From JALONH01 sp046329235 (GTDB taxonomy: Bacteria > Bacteroidota > Bacteroidia > Cytophagales > Cytophagaceae): a stretch of DNA of 64,000 nt. Where the stretch lies: the NCBI GenBank assembly GCA_046329235.1, contig JAXLVA010000001.1:1054001-1118000 (forward strand), read 5' to 3'. The notes under the pieces are model-generated. The model saw only the letters and a program-made list of their open reading frames with translations, was not told the origin of the DNA and made no database searches. Position numbers and translations under genes: made by a program. This document shows positions 8,715 through 21,336 of this stretch, piece after piece. Every line of letters begins with the position of its first letter. Position 1 is the stretch's first letter.

Positions 8715-10010
8715 ATGGCAGTTGATGTATTATTAGGTTTACAGTGGGGAGACGAAGGGAAAGGTAAAGTTGTGGATGTGTTAGCACCCAAGTATGATTA
8801 TGTAGCCCGATTTCAAGGAGGTCCTAATGCAGGACATTCATTGAAGTTTGACGGACATGAAGTTGTGCTACACCAAATTCCTTCCGGTGTGTTTCGTAGC
8901 AATATCAAGAACGTGATTGGTAACGGATTGGTGTTGGACGTAATTGCTTTATTCGAAAGAGAGATTGATAAGTTAGCAGCGTTTAACTTAGACTTGAATA
9001 AAAACTTATTTATTTCTAAAAAAGCTTCGTTGATTATTCCTTCGCACGTGGAGTTAGATAAAGCGTATGAGAATGCCAAAGGAGCGAGTAAAATTGGTTC
9101 TACATTAAGAGGTATTGGGCCTACTTATACAGATAAGATTTCTAGACAAGGATTACGTGTAGGAGATATCTTATTACCGGATTTCAAACAACGTTATGAT
9201 GCGTTGGTATCAAAGCATAAACAAATATTAGATTTCTATAAGCATGATTATAGCGGCATGGTAGAAAGAGAACAATTGTTCTTTAAATACATTGATCGCT
9301 TAAAGACCATGAACTTGGTAGACAGTGAGTACTTCGTGAACCACGCTATCAAGGATAAGAAGACCGTTTTAGCAGAAGGAGCACAAGGATCGTTGTTAGA
9401 TATCGATTTTGGTTCATATCCGTTTGTAACGTCTTCTAATACGATGGTAGCCGGTGCGTGCACCGGGTTAGGAGTAGCACCAAAGCATATAGGAAATGTA
9501 TTTGGGATCTTTAAGGCATATTGTACTCGAGTAGGTAGTGGACCTTTCCCAACGGAATTAAATGATGCCGTAGGAGAGGAAATAAGAAAGATAGGAAGAG
9601 AATTTGGCGCTACTACAGGAAGACCTAGAAGAACTGGTTGGTTAGATTTACCGGCGTTAAAGTATGCTTGTATGATTAATGGCGTAACACACTTATTGAT
9701 GATGAAGGCGGATGTATTAAATTCGTTTGAAGAAATCGAAGTTTGTACCCATTATGAGTTAGCTGACGGTAAAAAAGTAGAAGAATTACCTTATGATTTG
9801 TGTGGAACGGATGTGAAGCCGGTATACAAAACTTTAAAAGGATGGAACAAAGATTTGTCCGGATGTACCACTTTTGAAAGTTTACCGAAAGAATTATTGG
9901 ATTATGTGAAATTTATTGAAGAAAATGTTGAATTACCTATCACGTTGATTTCCATAGGCCCAGACAGAAAAGAGACCATTTTAAGGGAGAAAAACGCTGT
10001 TTTAAGCTAA
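8715..10010 (+). CDS. purA: Adenylosuccinate synthetase
   Basis: Catalyses the GTP-dependent joining of IMP and aspartate, the first committed step to AMP. The N-terminal GLQWGDEGKGK carries catalytic Asp13, and GPNAGHS carries His41. The IMP-binding GSTLRGIGPTYTDK and the GTP/aspartate regions TTGRPRRTGWLD and SIGPDRKET are all present. Its 431 residues match the family. It is the last protein gene before the rRNA operon, whose promoter begins about 40 bases after its stop codon. Confidence 0.97.
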   Translation: MAVDVLLGLQWGDEGKGKVVDVLAPKYDYVARFQGGPNAGHSLKFDGHEVVLHQIPSGVFRSNIKNVIGNGLVLDVIALFEREIDKLAAFNLDLNKNLFISKKASLIIPSHVELDKAYENAKGASKIGSTLRGIGPTYTDKISRQGLRVGDILLPDFKQRYDALVSKHKQILDFYKHDYSGMVEREQLFFKYIDRLKTMNLVDSEYFVNHAIKDKKTVLAEGAQGSLLDIDFGSYPFVTSSNTMVAGACTGLGVAPKHIGNVFGIFKAYCTRVGSGPFPTELNDAVGEEIRKIGREFGATTGRPRRTGWLDLPALKYACMINGVTHLLMMKADVLNSFEEIEVCTHYELADGKKVEELPYDLCGTDVKPVYKTLKGWNKDLSGCTTFESLPKELLDYVKFIEENVELPITLISIGPDRKETILREKNAVLS

Positions 10011-10047
10011 AAATGTGGATATCTATCTGTGAAATTTTTTAGGAATG

Positions 10048-10079
10048 TTTTGCAGATAAAAAAACTTCCATTACCTTTG
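10048..10079 (+). promoter_or_regulatory. rRNA operon promoter
   Basis: TTTTG (10048-10052), a 19-base spacer and TACCTTTG (10072-10079) form a textbook Bacteroidota housekeeping promoter. It gives a leader of about 200 bases before 16S. Confidence 0.85.
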
Positions 10080-10176
10080 CACTCCCTTACAACAACAAGG
10101 GGTAACAAAATAAGAAAGTTGAGACGGTTGGTCTCGACTTCACTTCTGAAGGAAACAACAGAAAACGTTCTTTGAG

Positions 10177-10263
10177 ATAATGAGAGTAAGGTATAGCGGA
10201 CCTAGTTCAATTCGAAAGAATTAAAATTAAGGAAAGACAATAGATTACAAAGGAGATAGGATC
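10177..10263 (+). other. 5' strands of the 16S precursor-processing stem
   Basis: ATAATGAGAGTAAGGTATAGCGGA at 10177-10200 (given here by position; key part TAAGGTATAGCGGA) pairs with 11864-11885. GGAGATAGGAT (10252-10262) pairs with 11834-11844. The two helices bring the 16S ends together, as for RNase III processing of rRNA precursors. Confidence 0.7.
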
Positions 10264-10285
10264 AGACAATTTATTTACAAACTTT

Positions 10286-11807
<1,522 letters not shown>

Positions 11808-11833
11808 TGGAGACCGTTATAGACGGTCATGAT

Positions 11834-11885
11834 ATCCTATCTCCGATATCTATTATAGTCCATTCCGCTATATCTTACTCATTAT
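11834..11885 (+). other. 3' strands of the 16S precursor-processing stem
   Basis: This is the complement of the leader segments at 10177-10200 and 10252-10262. It lies between 16S and tRNA-Ile. Confidence 0.7.
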
Positions 11886-11912
11886 CCAAATTATTGAAAC
11901 CTTATATTTATC

Positions 11913-11986
11913 GGGCTTGTAGCTCAGGTGGTTAGAGCGCTACACTGATAATGTAGAGGTCCGTGGTTCGAGTCCACGCAGGCCCA
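11913..11986 (+). tRNA. tRNA-Ile (anticodon GAT)
   Basis: A 74-base cloverleaf with acceptor GGGCTTG/CAGGCCC, anticodon loop CTGATAA and T-loop GTTCGAGTC. It sits in the 16S-23S spacer, as is usual. Confidence 0.97.
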
Positions 11987-12106
11987 CTTTGCGGATTCAA
12001 AAGAATTACTTACCTTTGCCATCCCCAATAAAAAAACCAGAATATAAGGTGAATTTAACAAGTCGTAGCAAATGGCTATCGACTCTAAAATATTGAGAAT
12101 ACAAAC

Positions 12107-12180
12107 GGGGGATTAGCTCAGCTGGCTAGAGCACCTGCCTTGCACGCAGGGGGTCAACGGTTCGAATCCGTTATCCTCCA
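12107..12180 (+). tRNA. tRNA-Ala (anticodon TGC)
   Basis: A 74-base cloverleaf with acceptor GGGGGAT/ATCCTCC, anticodon TGC in CCTTGCACG and T-loop GTTCGAATC. It is the second tRNA of the spacer. Confidence 0.97.
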
Positions 12181-12213
12181 CTCGTTAAAACAATCGGTTT
12201 TAACAACGTTCTT

Positions 12214-12249
12214 TGACGTAATGATTAAGAGTAAGTATACCAAAGTTCA
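12214..12249 (+). other. 5' strand of the 23S precursor-processing stem
   Basis: The segment ending GTATACCAAAGTTCA pairs almost perfectly with 15198-15231 on the far side of 23S. This places the double-stranded processing site. Confidence 0.75.
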
Positions 12250-12307
12250 ATGGTATTAAAAAAAAGCATTGTAATATGTCGCAAAAGCATATTATAAGAA
12301 GACAGTA

Positions 12308-15192
<2,885 letters not shown>

Positions 15193-15197
15193 ACAAC

Positions 15198-15231
15198 TGA
15201 ACTTTGGTATACTGAAATAATCATGAAGTCA
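15198..15231 (+). other. 3' strand of the 23S precursor-processing stem
   Basis: TGAACTTTGGTATAC and the bases after it are the complement of 12214-12249. The segment lies just after 23S. Confidence 0.75.
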
Positions 15232-15268
15232 TAAATCATTAAACGCTGACTAGTCAGTAAAAGTCTAA

Positions 15269-15377
<109 letters not shown>

Positions 15378-15385
15378 TTATTATC

Positions 15386-15420
15386 AAAACCCCGTCTTAC
15401 ATCAAGGCGGGGTTTTTTGT
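15386..15420 (+). terminator. rRNA operon terminator
   Basis: AAAACCCCG and CGGGGTTTT flank a 13-base loop and are followed by TTTTTTGTTTT. It is a strong intrinsic terminator directly after 5S. Confidence 0.9.
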
Positions 15421-15546
15421 TTTGATCTAGCTACTAGCTACTAGTCTTTAGTAATTAGACAAGAGTACGGAGTAGTAAGTACTAAGATGACAGACTTTAG
15501 CACTACCGTATCCGAGATGCTACCAACAATCAACCTCTCACAAATG

Positions 15547-15655
15547 CTACTTACTTTTTTTAGCTTATAGCCGAAGGCTCAAAGCAGATCAGAGTTAAAC
15601 GATACTCCGGTGCTCATCTCATTTCCCCCTTTGGAGGGGGCTAGGGGGAGGTTTT
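15547..15655 (+). repeat. Extragenic repeat, copy 1
   Basis: This contains TAGCCGAAGGCTCAAAGCAG, then TTAAACGATACTCCGGTGCT, then CATCT and a G/C-rich tract with CCCCCTTTGGAGGGGG. The same modules recur at 17574-17612 and 17675-17745. A further shared piece, CATCTTAATCATTG, follows at about 15693 here and about 17775 there. The copies bracket the two secreted-protein genes. The rest of the gap from 15421 to 15788 is AT-rich, with small direct repeats of CTAGCTA near 15430 and a TACATTTG box at 15762-15769 upstream of the next gene. Confidence 0.75.
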
Positions 15656-15788
15656 TAAACAAAAGCCCACGGAGAACCAATTCACAATCCTCATCTTAAT
15701 CATTGACACAGGCTAATGTTACATTTGATGGTTAAGTATTTACTTTTAAAAATCTGTTTATTACATTTGTGAAGTATCTATTATTTCT

Positions 15789-17018
15789 ATGAAGTTATTA
15801 GTATCTATTTTCTTTTATTTTGTCATTCTTTTTAGTCTTAAAGCTCAGAATGATTCAATATATCTGGTATCTACCAACAAAACATTAACCAAGTATAAGA
15901 TAACTGATGTTGATAGCATCGTGTTTTATTCTAATCCGGTTACTCGTGAGTATAATGATACAATGTATATTCACTTAAAAAATAAATTGGTAACTGTTTT
16001 ACCGGTTGATTTATTTGATACAGCGTTTTATCGACCTGTTCAAAATCCTAGTCAGTATAATGCTTTATACTTTACTGCACAAAGTTGTGTAGGTTTTACC
16101 ATGGCTAATTTTAACTATGTTATTCAAAGTACCAATAGTATAACAGCCTCCGGTGTTTGTTATAGCACGAATCCTTACCCAACAGTTAATGATTTGAAGG
16201 TAGCCGGCTCTGCAGGTAATGGAAGTAAAATGCTTACTATTAAAGATTTATTAACGGATAAAATTTATTATGCACGTGCTTACTTTAATACAGGTAGTCA
16301 AATAGTTTATAGCGAGCAGGTAAAATTTAAAACAAAACCTAGGGGGATATCATCAGTACAAAATACTTATTACATTCCTCAATATTCAGGAATGACATCT
16401 GACTTTAAAAGTTTATCCACTCGAGTAATGTTTGAATCAAGTATTATAGAAAATGGGAACACAGGAAATACTTATCAATTTGAATTGTCAAGTGGTATTA
16501 ATAATCCGCCTGTATTACCAATATCTACAAGGGAACTTAGTTGCAGTACAGGAAATGAAGTTGTCACATTAAAATCTTCTTTTGTTGAACATAGCAGCCT
16601 TCTTGGTGCAAATCGTGTAACTCCCATTATAAATACTGTAGATAATCAAAGAATCCAAGGTCTCCCCTATACAATTAGTTGGTTATCTGGCTTAAGTAGT
16701 AATACTTTTACCAATATAGTCGTTGAGTGTAAAAACTCTAATTCTATTTATATTACATTTAATTGTTTTAATTCCAGTGCTTTATACAGTAATGGATTTA
16801 TCATCAGTAATTCTCCGGCCAATCCAATATTAGTTCCTCTTTCGACTGCTACTTTAATTAACCCAATGACTTCACGTTACGGAATTTTGGTTAATAGTAT
16901 CAATACGAATAGCTTTTACAACTTATATGTATATGGAAGATTATCCTTTAATGATTTATATATACTAAGTCATACAATTAGTGTCTTTTCTACTTCCAGT
17001 CTTCCTACATGTCCATAG
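15789..17018 (+). CDS. Secreted protein with a fibronectin-III-like segment, unknown function
   Basis: A 409-residue exported protein. The N-terminal signal peptide runs to about residue 19 (LFSLKAQ). The segment at about 115-185 (SGVCYSTNPYPTV to YYARAYFNTG) resembles the fibronectin-III-like modules common in Bacteroidota surface proteins. The remainder is Ser/Asn/Thr-rich beta-type sequence with no motif I recognise. It has no obvious C-terminal sorting domain. The downstream gene encodes one and may be co-transcribed (22-base gap). A TACATTTG -7 box lies at 15762-15769. Confidence 0.65.
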   Translation: MKLLVSIFFYFVILFSLKAQNDSIYLVSTNKTLTKYKITDVDSIVFYSNPVTREYNDTMYIHLKNKLVTVLPVDLFDTAFYRPVQNPSQYNALYFTAQSCVGFTMANFNYVIQSTNSITASGVCYSTNPYPTVNDLKVAGSAGNGSKMLTIKDLLTDKIYYARAYFNTGSQIVYSEQVKFKTKPRGISSVQNTYYIPQYSGMTSDFKSLSTRVMFESSIIENGNTGNTYQFELSSGINNPPVLPISTRELSCSTGNEVVTLKSSFVEHSSLLGANRVTPIINTVDNQRIQGLPYTISWLSGLSSNTFTNIVVECKNSNSIYITFNCFNSSALYSNGFIISNSPANPILVPLSTATLINPMTSRYGILVNSINTNSFYNLYVYGRLSFNDLYILSHTISVFSTSSLPTCP

Positions 17019-17040
17019 TAAAAGTTTTAAATTTTGTCGT

Positions 17041-17556
17041 ATGAAAATAAACACCTTATTAATTTGCATTTTATTGATTAGTACAAGACAACTTAATGCT
17101 CAAAATTTGATTATTAAAAATTCGGACGGAACGGCCGTGTCAACTTTAGCTCCTTCTATCAAGAAAATATCCTTTACTGGTTTAGGTGAAATGCTAGTTC
17201 AAAAACAGGATAATACTGTTTCAAATTATCCGTTATCTTCAATTTCTTATTTTAGAGTTCAAGATACACCTATGGGACTGTTTCCCAGTTCTCCATTGGT
17301 TAATCCTGTAAGTATTGGTCTTGGTTTATTTCCTAATCCGGTAACTAATCAAATCAATATTACAATGGATAAAGATCAACCTCCCATCGAGAAAATTCAA
17401 ATTCAAAGTTTAACTGGACAAACGATTCAAACCTTGACAGAATTTACACAAAGTAACGAAGTGAGTTTAAACTGTGAAAATCTTTATCCAGGAATGTATG
17501 TTTGTACCATTTATACTAAAGAATTTTCTTCAGTAGTGAAGTTTATTAAACAATAA
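17041..17556 (+). CDS. Short secreted protein with a T9SS type A sorting domain
   Basis: I use ATG 17041 as the start because it gives a clean signal peptide (MKINTLLICILLI to about NAQ); in-frame codons further upstream do not. After a short beta region comes the T9SS C-terminal domain (about 95-171): LGLFPNPVTNQINI, QIQSLTGQTIQTL, LYPGMYVCTIYTKE and the end VVKFIKQ. Such domains direct export through the type IX secretion system and surface attachment. The functional part before the domain is only about 70 residues, which is unusually small. Confidence 0.8.
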   Translation: MKINTLLICILLISTRQLNAQNLIIKNSDGTAVSTLAPSIKKISFTGLGEMLVQKQDNTVSNYPLSSISYFRVQDTPMGLFPSSPLVNPVSIGLGLFPNPVTNQINITMDKDQPPIEKIQIQSLTGQTIQTLTEFTQSNEVSLNCENLYPGMYVCTIYTKEFSSVVKFIKQ

Positions 17557-17573
17557 TAGTAGTTATGAGGGCG

Positions 17574-17745
17574 GTATAGTTAAACGATACTCCGGCGCTC
17601 ATCTCATTCCCCCTTTGGAGAGCCTGTCCCGATTTTTATCGGGAGGGATTAAGGGGGGGGGCACAAATGTCACCTACTTTTTATAGCTAATAGCCGAAGG
17701 CTCAAAGCAGATCCGACTTAAACGATACTCCGGTGCTCATCTTAC
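17574..17745 (+). repeat. Extragenic repeat, copies 2 and 3
   Basis: Copy 2 (17574-17612) has AGTTAAACGATACTCCGGCG followed by CTCATCT. Copy 3 (17675-17745) repeats TAGCCGAAGGCTCAAAGCAG and TTAAACGATACTCCGGTGCT. Between them is a CCCGAT/ATCGGG hairpin (17628-17643) and a G-run. Both copies are in the same orientation as copy 1 at 15547. Confidence 0.75.
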
Positions 17746-18031
17746 TTTAAATCTTAAACTTTTAGCTTTCAACTCATCTTAATCATTGGCGACAAGCTCC
17801 TTTACACTTTACACTTTCGACTTTAAACTCCAGCCCCAACGTGCCACCTCGCAGAGGTGCGTTCCTATTTTCCTTCTACCATATTTTGAATAAAGTAGAC
17901 CAATGTGTATTTTAGATAGACTAAAGAAGATATACCTACACTAAAGGTGCGCCTATATCTTCTCTAGGAGGTGGGATATAGGCACTAGGGTGCGTGTATA
18001 GAGTAGTTAGTGATATTTAAAGAACCAAGAA
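17746..18031 (+). other. Intergenic region with two inverted repeats
   Basis: No gene is visible. CACCTC/GAGGTG with a 3-base loop (17845-17859) and GCCTATATC/GATATAGGC (17951-17983) form two hairpins that share the word GGTGCG. The second ends about 48 bases before the following gene. They could be ends of a small mobile element or ordinary extragenic palindromes. Confidence 0.4.
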
Positions 18032-18895
18032 ATGACAACAAAGAATACTGAAAAAACAGATGCGGAAAAGACTAAAATGACATGTGGAATCATCATGCCA
18101 ATTGCACCTCATCCGGACTATCCTTCTGACCATTGGAAAGATGTACTGAATATTCTGACGGAAGCTGTAAATGAAACAGAATTTGAACCTAAACTCGTAA
18201 GTGACGACGTTGCAATAGGTCTAATTCACGACAGAATTGTTACAAACATATACAACAATGAAATTGTAATTTGTGATGTGAGTTCGAAAAACCCAAATGT
18301 GATGTTTGAACTTGGATTAAGACTAGCATTTGACAAACCAACAATTATTGTTAAGGATGAAACTACAGGATATTCGTTTGACACAGGCGTAATTGAGCAC
18401 ATCCCATATCCTTCTTCATTGCGTTTTAGCCAAATAGTAAAGTTTAAAGAGGAATTAATTCGCAGAATAAATGCGACATACAAAAAAGCTAAAACTGAGC
18501 CCAACTACTCTCCGTTTTTAAAGAGTTTCGGAAAGACAATTGTTCCAGCTTCTTTACAACAAACTGAAATTCCAGAAGGAAAGTATATTCTCTCTCAGCT
18601 TGAAAATTTGAACAAGGAAATGCAGATAATGCGAATCGAACAAAGGCGTGACACGGATATCAGAAGGAGAAATTTAAACATGTTAAATGAAGAAGAAAAA
18701 CACAAAATTCTCTCCAATTTATTAAATAATTATCGACACAAGTTTTCGTATAATGAGCTTCTTGACAACTCAAAATTCAATAATATCTTGAGAAATGAAC
18801 TAGCCATTAGTGGCGTTGACATTTCAAACTCTGAACTTAAAGACTTCATTCTTAACTACTACAATAACTTATCTGACAAAGAAAAATTGAAATAA
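18032..18895 (+). CDS. Protein with a nucleoside deoxyribosyltransferase/TIR-like N-terminal domain
   Basis: A 287-residue cytoplasmic protein. Residues 17-150 look like a flavodoxin-like nucleoside 2-deoxyribosyltransferase or TIR-related fold. A strand IIMPIAPHP comes first, then IVICDVSSKNPNVMFELG with Asp82 and Glu93 placed like the catalytic Glu of that superfamily, then a DKPTIIV strand. Residues 195-225 are charged and probably coiled coil (RIEQRRDTDIRRR). NDT/TIR-like domains in other bacteria cleave nucleosides or NAD in defence; here that is inference only. Its use of GAC and AAC codons appears higher than in the housekeeping genes, hinting at transfer. Confidence 0.6.
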   Translation: MTTKNTEKTDAEKTKMTCGIIMPIAPHPDYPSDHWKDVLNILTEAVNETEFEPKLVSDDVAIGLIHDRIVTNIYNNEIVICDVSSKNPNVMFELGLRLAFDKPTIIVKDETTGYSFDTGVIEHIPYPSSLRFSQIVKFKEELIRRINATYKKAKTEPNYSPFLKSFGKTIVPASLQQTEIPEGKYILSQLENLNKEMQIMRIEQRRDTDIRRRNLNMLNEEEKHKILSNLLNNYRHKFSYNELLDNSKFNNILRNELAISGVDISNSELKDFILNYYNNLSDKEKLK

Positions 18896-18900
18896 ACATC

Positions 18901-19058
18901 ACCTAACAGCAGCTACCCAAAAGTGGCGATTCAGTGGTTATATCAAGCGTTGTGCTTCTATCAAATTTTCTGCTTGGCTGACAGTGAAATGCTTCGAAAT
19001 ACCCCACTGCAGTAAGCGGCAAAACGTTGCGGTAATTATAAGTGCCACACAGTTAAAC
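18901..19058 (+). repeat. Long imperfect hairpin after the NDT-like gene (attC-like outline)
   Basis: The segment starts with ACCTAAC and ends with GTTAAAC, which fit the outer attC consensus pair RYYYAAC and GTTRRRY. Inside, GTGGC...GCGTTGTGC faces GCAAAACG...GCCAC. An inner arm GCTTGGCTGACAGTG faces CACTGCAGTAAGC. At 158 bases it is longer than most integron attC sites, and no integrase is present, so attC is only a resemblance. Confidence 0.4.
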
Positions 19059-19075
19059 AAGTAAAAAACAAGAAA

Positions 19076-20170
19076 ATGACAGTAAGAAAAATAATTGAGC
19101 TCATTGATTTTATAAAGTCGAAAATTGGGACAGACTCCTTTTCATCAAGGTTACAAGACTACATTGTTACAATTCAGAATAGTCCAAACAACCTTGTACT
19201 TTTAAAGGAAATTAATGACAAGGCTATTTCAGACTACGAGAACATTATAGAAGCAGAAATTCCGGCTTTACTTGAAAAGGTTTTAGTAAATAAAATAAAA
19301 CCGTTTACAAGAGATGCATATTACCAACAACTTATTGACTTAAAAGGTCAAAATCATACTGACCCAAATACTTTATACTCGCAGCTTATTTCATTGTTGA
19401 CAAACATACAGTCGCTAACGAATAACAATATTGCTGAACTTGACAAAATAGCTCAAACGGTCAGACCTTTTTTATCTAAAGACTATTCAACTTTACAAGC
19501 AGAGAATAATGCCATTTTCGCAATTGTGTTTGCAAATGAAAACACGTACAACAGTCTAAAACTATTATCCTTTGAACTAAAAAACTGGGACAGAGCATTA
19601 TTTATCTATCAGCAAATAGTTTCTGATGAGACTCCAAAATCATTTGAAATTATTGAAGTTGACCAAGGATCGATTGAAGTTGTTATTAATTTATTATTTG
19701 AAGTTGGAACTAATCTACTAGACCTTTTCAAAACTGGACTTGAAGTTTATGCAGCTTATTTAGCATATAAAACCGTTGTTCACGACCAATTAGTAAAGAC
19801 TTTTAATGGTAATGAAGAGCTAATACAACTTGAAGAAAAAAGAGAGAAGCTTCTATTAGAGAATGTAAGACTTGCTGTGAAAAATGAGCTCAAAAAGCAG
19901 GCTAAAAAAATGAAAAAACACGAAGCCTTAGAAAAGAAAATTGATGAAGTTGCAAAACTTGTGACTGAACATATTATAAAAGGTAATAGTGTAAAACTGT
20001 TATCAGCACCAGCAGACAAGACAGAAGAGATTATAGAAAAGGAGAAATCCAAAGAATCGACATATATTAAAGCAAAATCAGATTATAAAAAAATTGACGA
20101 GATAACAAAGCAACTACTTATTGACCAGTTCACAACCCAACCACCGACTGAACAATATGAAAAAGAATAA
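19076..20170 (+). CDS. Hypothetical coiled-coil protein
   Basis: A 364-residue protein I do not recognise. It is mostly helical. A moderately hydrophobic stretch at about 200-240 (IEVVINLLFEVGTNLLDLF) is followed by a strongly charged coiled-coil region (about 250-290, with many Lys/Glu) and a Lys-rich tail. There is no signal peptide and no catalytic motif. It sits between two long hairpins, like a cassette, downstream of the NDT-like gene. The 180-base gap argues against tight translational coupling. Confidence 0.55.
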   Translation: MTVRKIIELIDFIKSKIGTDSFSSRLQDYIVTIQNSPNNLVLLKEINDKAISDYENIIEAEIPALLEKVLVNKIKPFTRDAYYQQLIDLKGQNHTDPNTLYSQLISLLTNIQSLTNNNIAELDKIAQTVRPFLSKDYSTLQAENNAIFAIVFANENTYNSLKLLSFELKNWDRALFIYQQIVSDETPKSFEIIEVDQGSIEVVINLLFEVGTNLLDLFKTGLEVYAAYLAYKTVVHDQLVKTFNGNEELIQLEEKREKLLLENVRLAVKNELKKQAKKMKKHEALEKKIDEVAKLVTEHIIKGNSVKLLSAPADKTEEIIEKEKSKESTYIKAKSDYKKIDEITKQLLIDQFTTQPPTEQYEKE

Positions 20171-20176
20171 CAACCG

Positions 20177-20340
20177 TCAACACACGTTTGGCGTCATGCG
20201 TGGTGACGTGCTTACATTCAAGTCCAGATAAATCGAATTTGTAATCGGCAATAAGTACTCGCCGTTGTTGATGACACAGCAATAAATTAAAAAATATAAC
20301 TATAGAGAAAGATACGCCGCTAAACATCAACAACGACAAG
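20177..20340 (+). repeat. Long imperfect hairpin after the coiled-coil gene, with shared repeat module
   Basis: GTCAACACACGTTTGGCG (20177-20194) can pair with CGCCGTTGTTGATGAC (20261-20276). An inner GTGCTTA faces TAAGTAC. TTTGTAATCGGCAATAA (20239-20255) and ACTCGCCGTTGT (20258-20269) are shared with the region after 21858. A second inverted partner, CATCAACAACG, lies near 20325. Confidence 0.5.
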
Positions 20341-20392
20341 GTAATTCGGAGTTTGATTTGTAGTCAAAAAATTAGATACTATATTCACTAAT

Positions 20393-20896
20393 ATGAGCTT
20401 CTGGAAGATTTTTGTTATTGTATTAACAGCGTCTATAATAACTTGGTTAGTTAGGTATGGTTATAATAATTCAACTAGAGTTTTCATTGTAAGTGGTCTT
20501 TTGGAAAAGGGTGAAATAATTAAAGATAAAACTTATATCAAGTATAATAGAAGCTTTTATTTAGATGATATTCAGTTGAGTTTTAAGATTAGAAATTGTT
20601 CTCAAGTCTTTTGTATAAAATTAAGTGATATAACAGATGACCATAAAATTAAATTAGGTAGAATTTTATATGAAATGAAAAGAGGTAATCTAATAACAGT
20701 TTCTTATAAAGAATTAATACTAACCAATAATAATACACAAATAGTTGAGATAAAAAATGGAGATGAAATAATCTACCAAAATAAAAAAGAGTCTTTCAGC
20801 ATAGAAACTTTAGTTAACTTATTCATCTATTTTAGTTTTGTGCTTATCATTTCCCTAACTATATATAGTATTTTGATTTTTGTAAGAAAAACATAA
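20393..20896 (+). CDS. Hypothetical membrane protein with two transmembrane segments
   Basis: A 167-residue protein, not recognised. It has one N-terminal transmembrane helix (about 5-22), a hydrophilic domain of about 110 residues and a C-terminal transmembrane helix (about 140-162, FIYFSFVLIISLTIYSILIF). This gives both ends on the same side. It is extremely AT-rich compared with its surroundings. No neighbour suggests a role. Confidence 0.55.
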   Translation: MSFWKIFVIVLTASIITWLVRYGYNNSTRVFIVSGLLEKGEIIKDKTYIKYNRSFYLDDIQLSFKIRNCSQVFCIKLSDITDDHKIKLGRILYEMKRGNLITVSYKELILTNNNTQIVEIKNGDEIIYQNKKESFSIETLVNLFIYFSFVLIISLTIYSILIFVRKT

Positions 20897-20947
20897 ACAA
20901 GGTATACCTTTTTTCGTCACCCGAAATGTACAAGACTGATATAGAAG

Positions 20948-20960
20948 ATTTGTAATCCGC
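20948..20960 (+). repeat. Short copy of the TTTGTAATCCGC repeat
   Basis: ATTTGTAATCCGC occurs here and in longer form at 20239 and 21858. All three copies lie in gaps between accessory genes. Confidence 0.5.
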
Positions 20961-20979
20961 TTAATATACTTTATAAACC

Positions 20980-21254
20980 ATGAACAATCCCCATAGTAAC
21001 ATCGATGAATCACCAATACCTCTGAAGAAGCATCAAAGGTGTTATTATTCTTTGGTTATTTGTGTTCCGGTTTGGGTGGATTGTTTGGAATACTTATCGG
21101 GTATTATTTAATAACGAAGAAAAAGACTTTACCGAACCAAATCAAAGCTCCAAAGTATGCGTCCTTTGATCGATACCAAGGGAAACTAATGATGATAGTA
21201 GGATCTATAAGTACATTGCTGTTTATTGTTGTAAAAATACTTTTGATGAAATAA
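20980..21254 (+). pseudogene. Small two-helix membrane protein gene, apparently frameshifted near its 5' end
   Basis: ATG 20980 opens a hydrophilic start (MNNPHSNIDESPIPLKKHQ). This frame then runs into an unlikely sequence and stops. From GTG 21039 another frame gives 71 residues with two transmembrane helices (LLFFGYLCSGLGGLFGILIGYYL and MMIVGSISTLLFIVVKILL). Joining the two near 21036 would make one protein of about 91 residues, a hydrophilic head plus two helices. If so, there is a one- or two-base indel. Alternatively the 71-residue form is functional from its GTG. Confidence 0.45.
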
Positions 21255-21336
21255 GAGATATTTGCTCTTATCAATTCCGAATCCGATAATATCAATTGAA
21301 TCCTACAATTGGGTAAATATAATCTACTTAAGTTTA

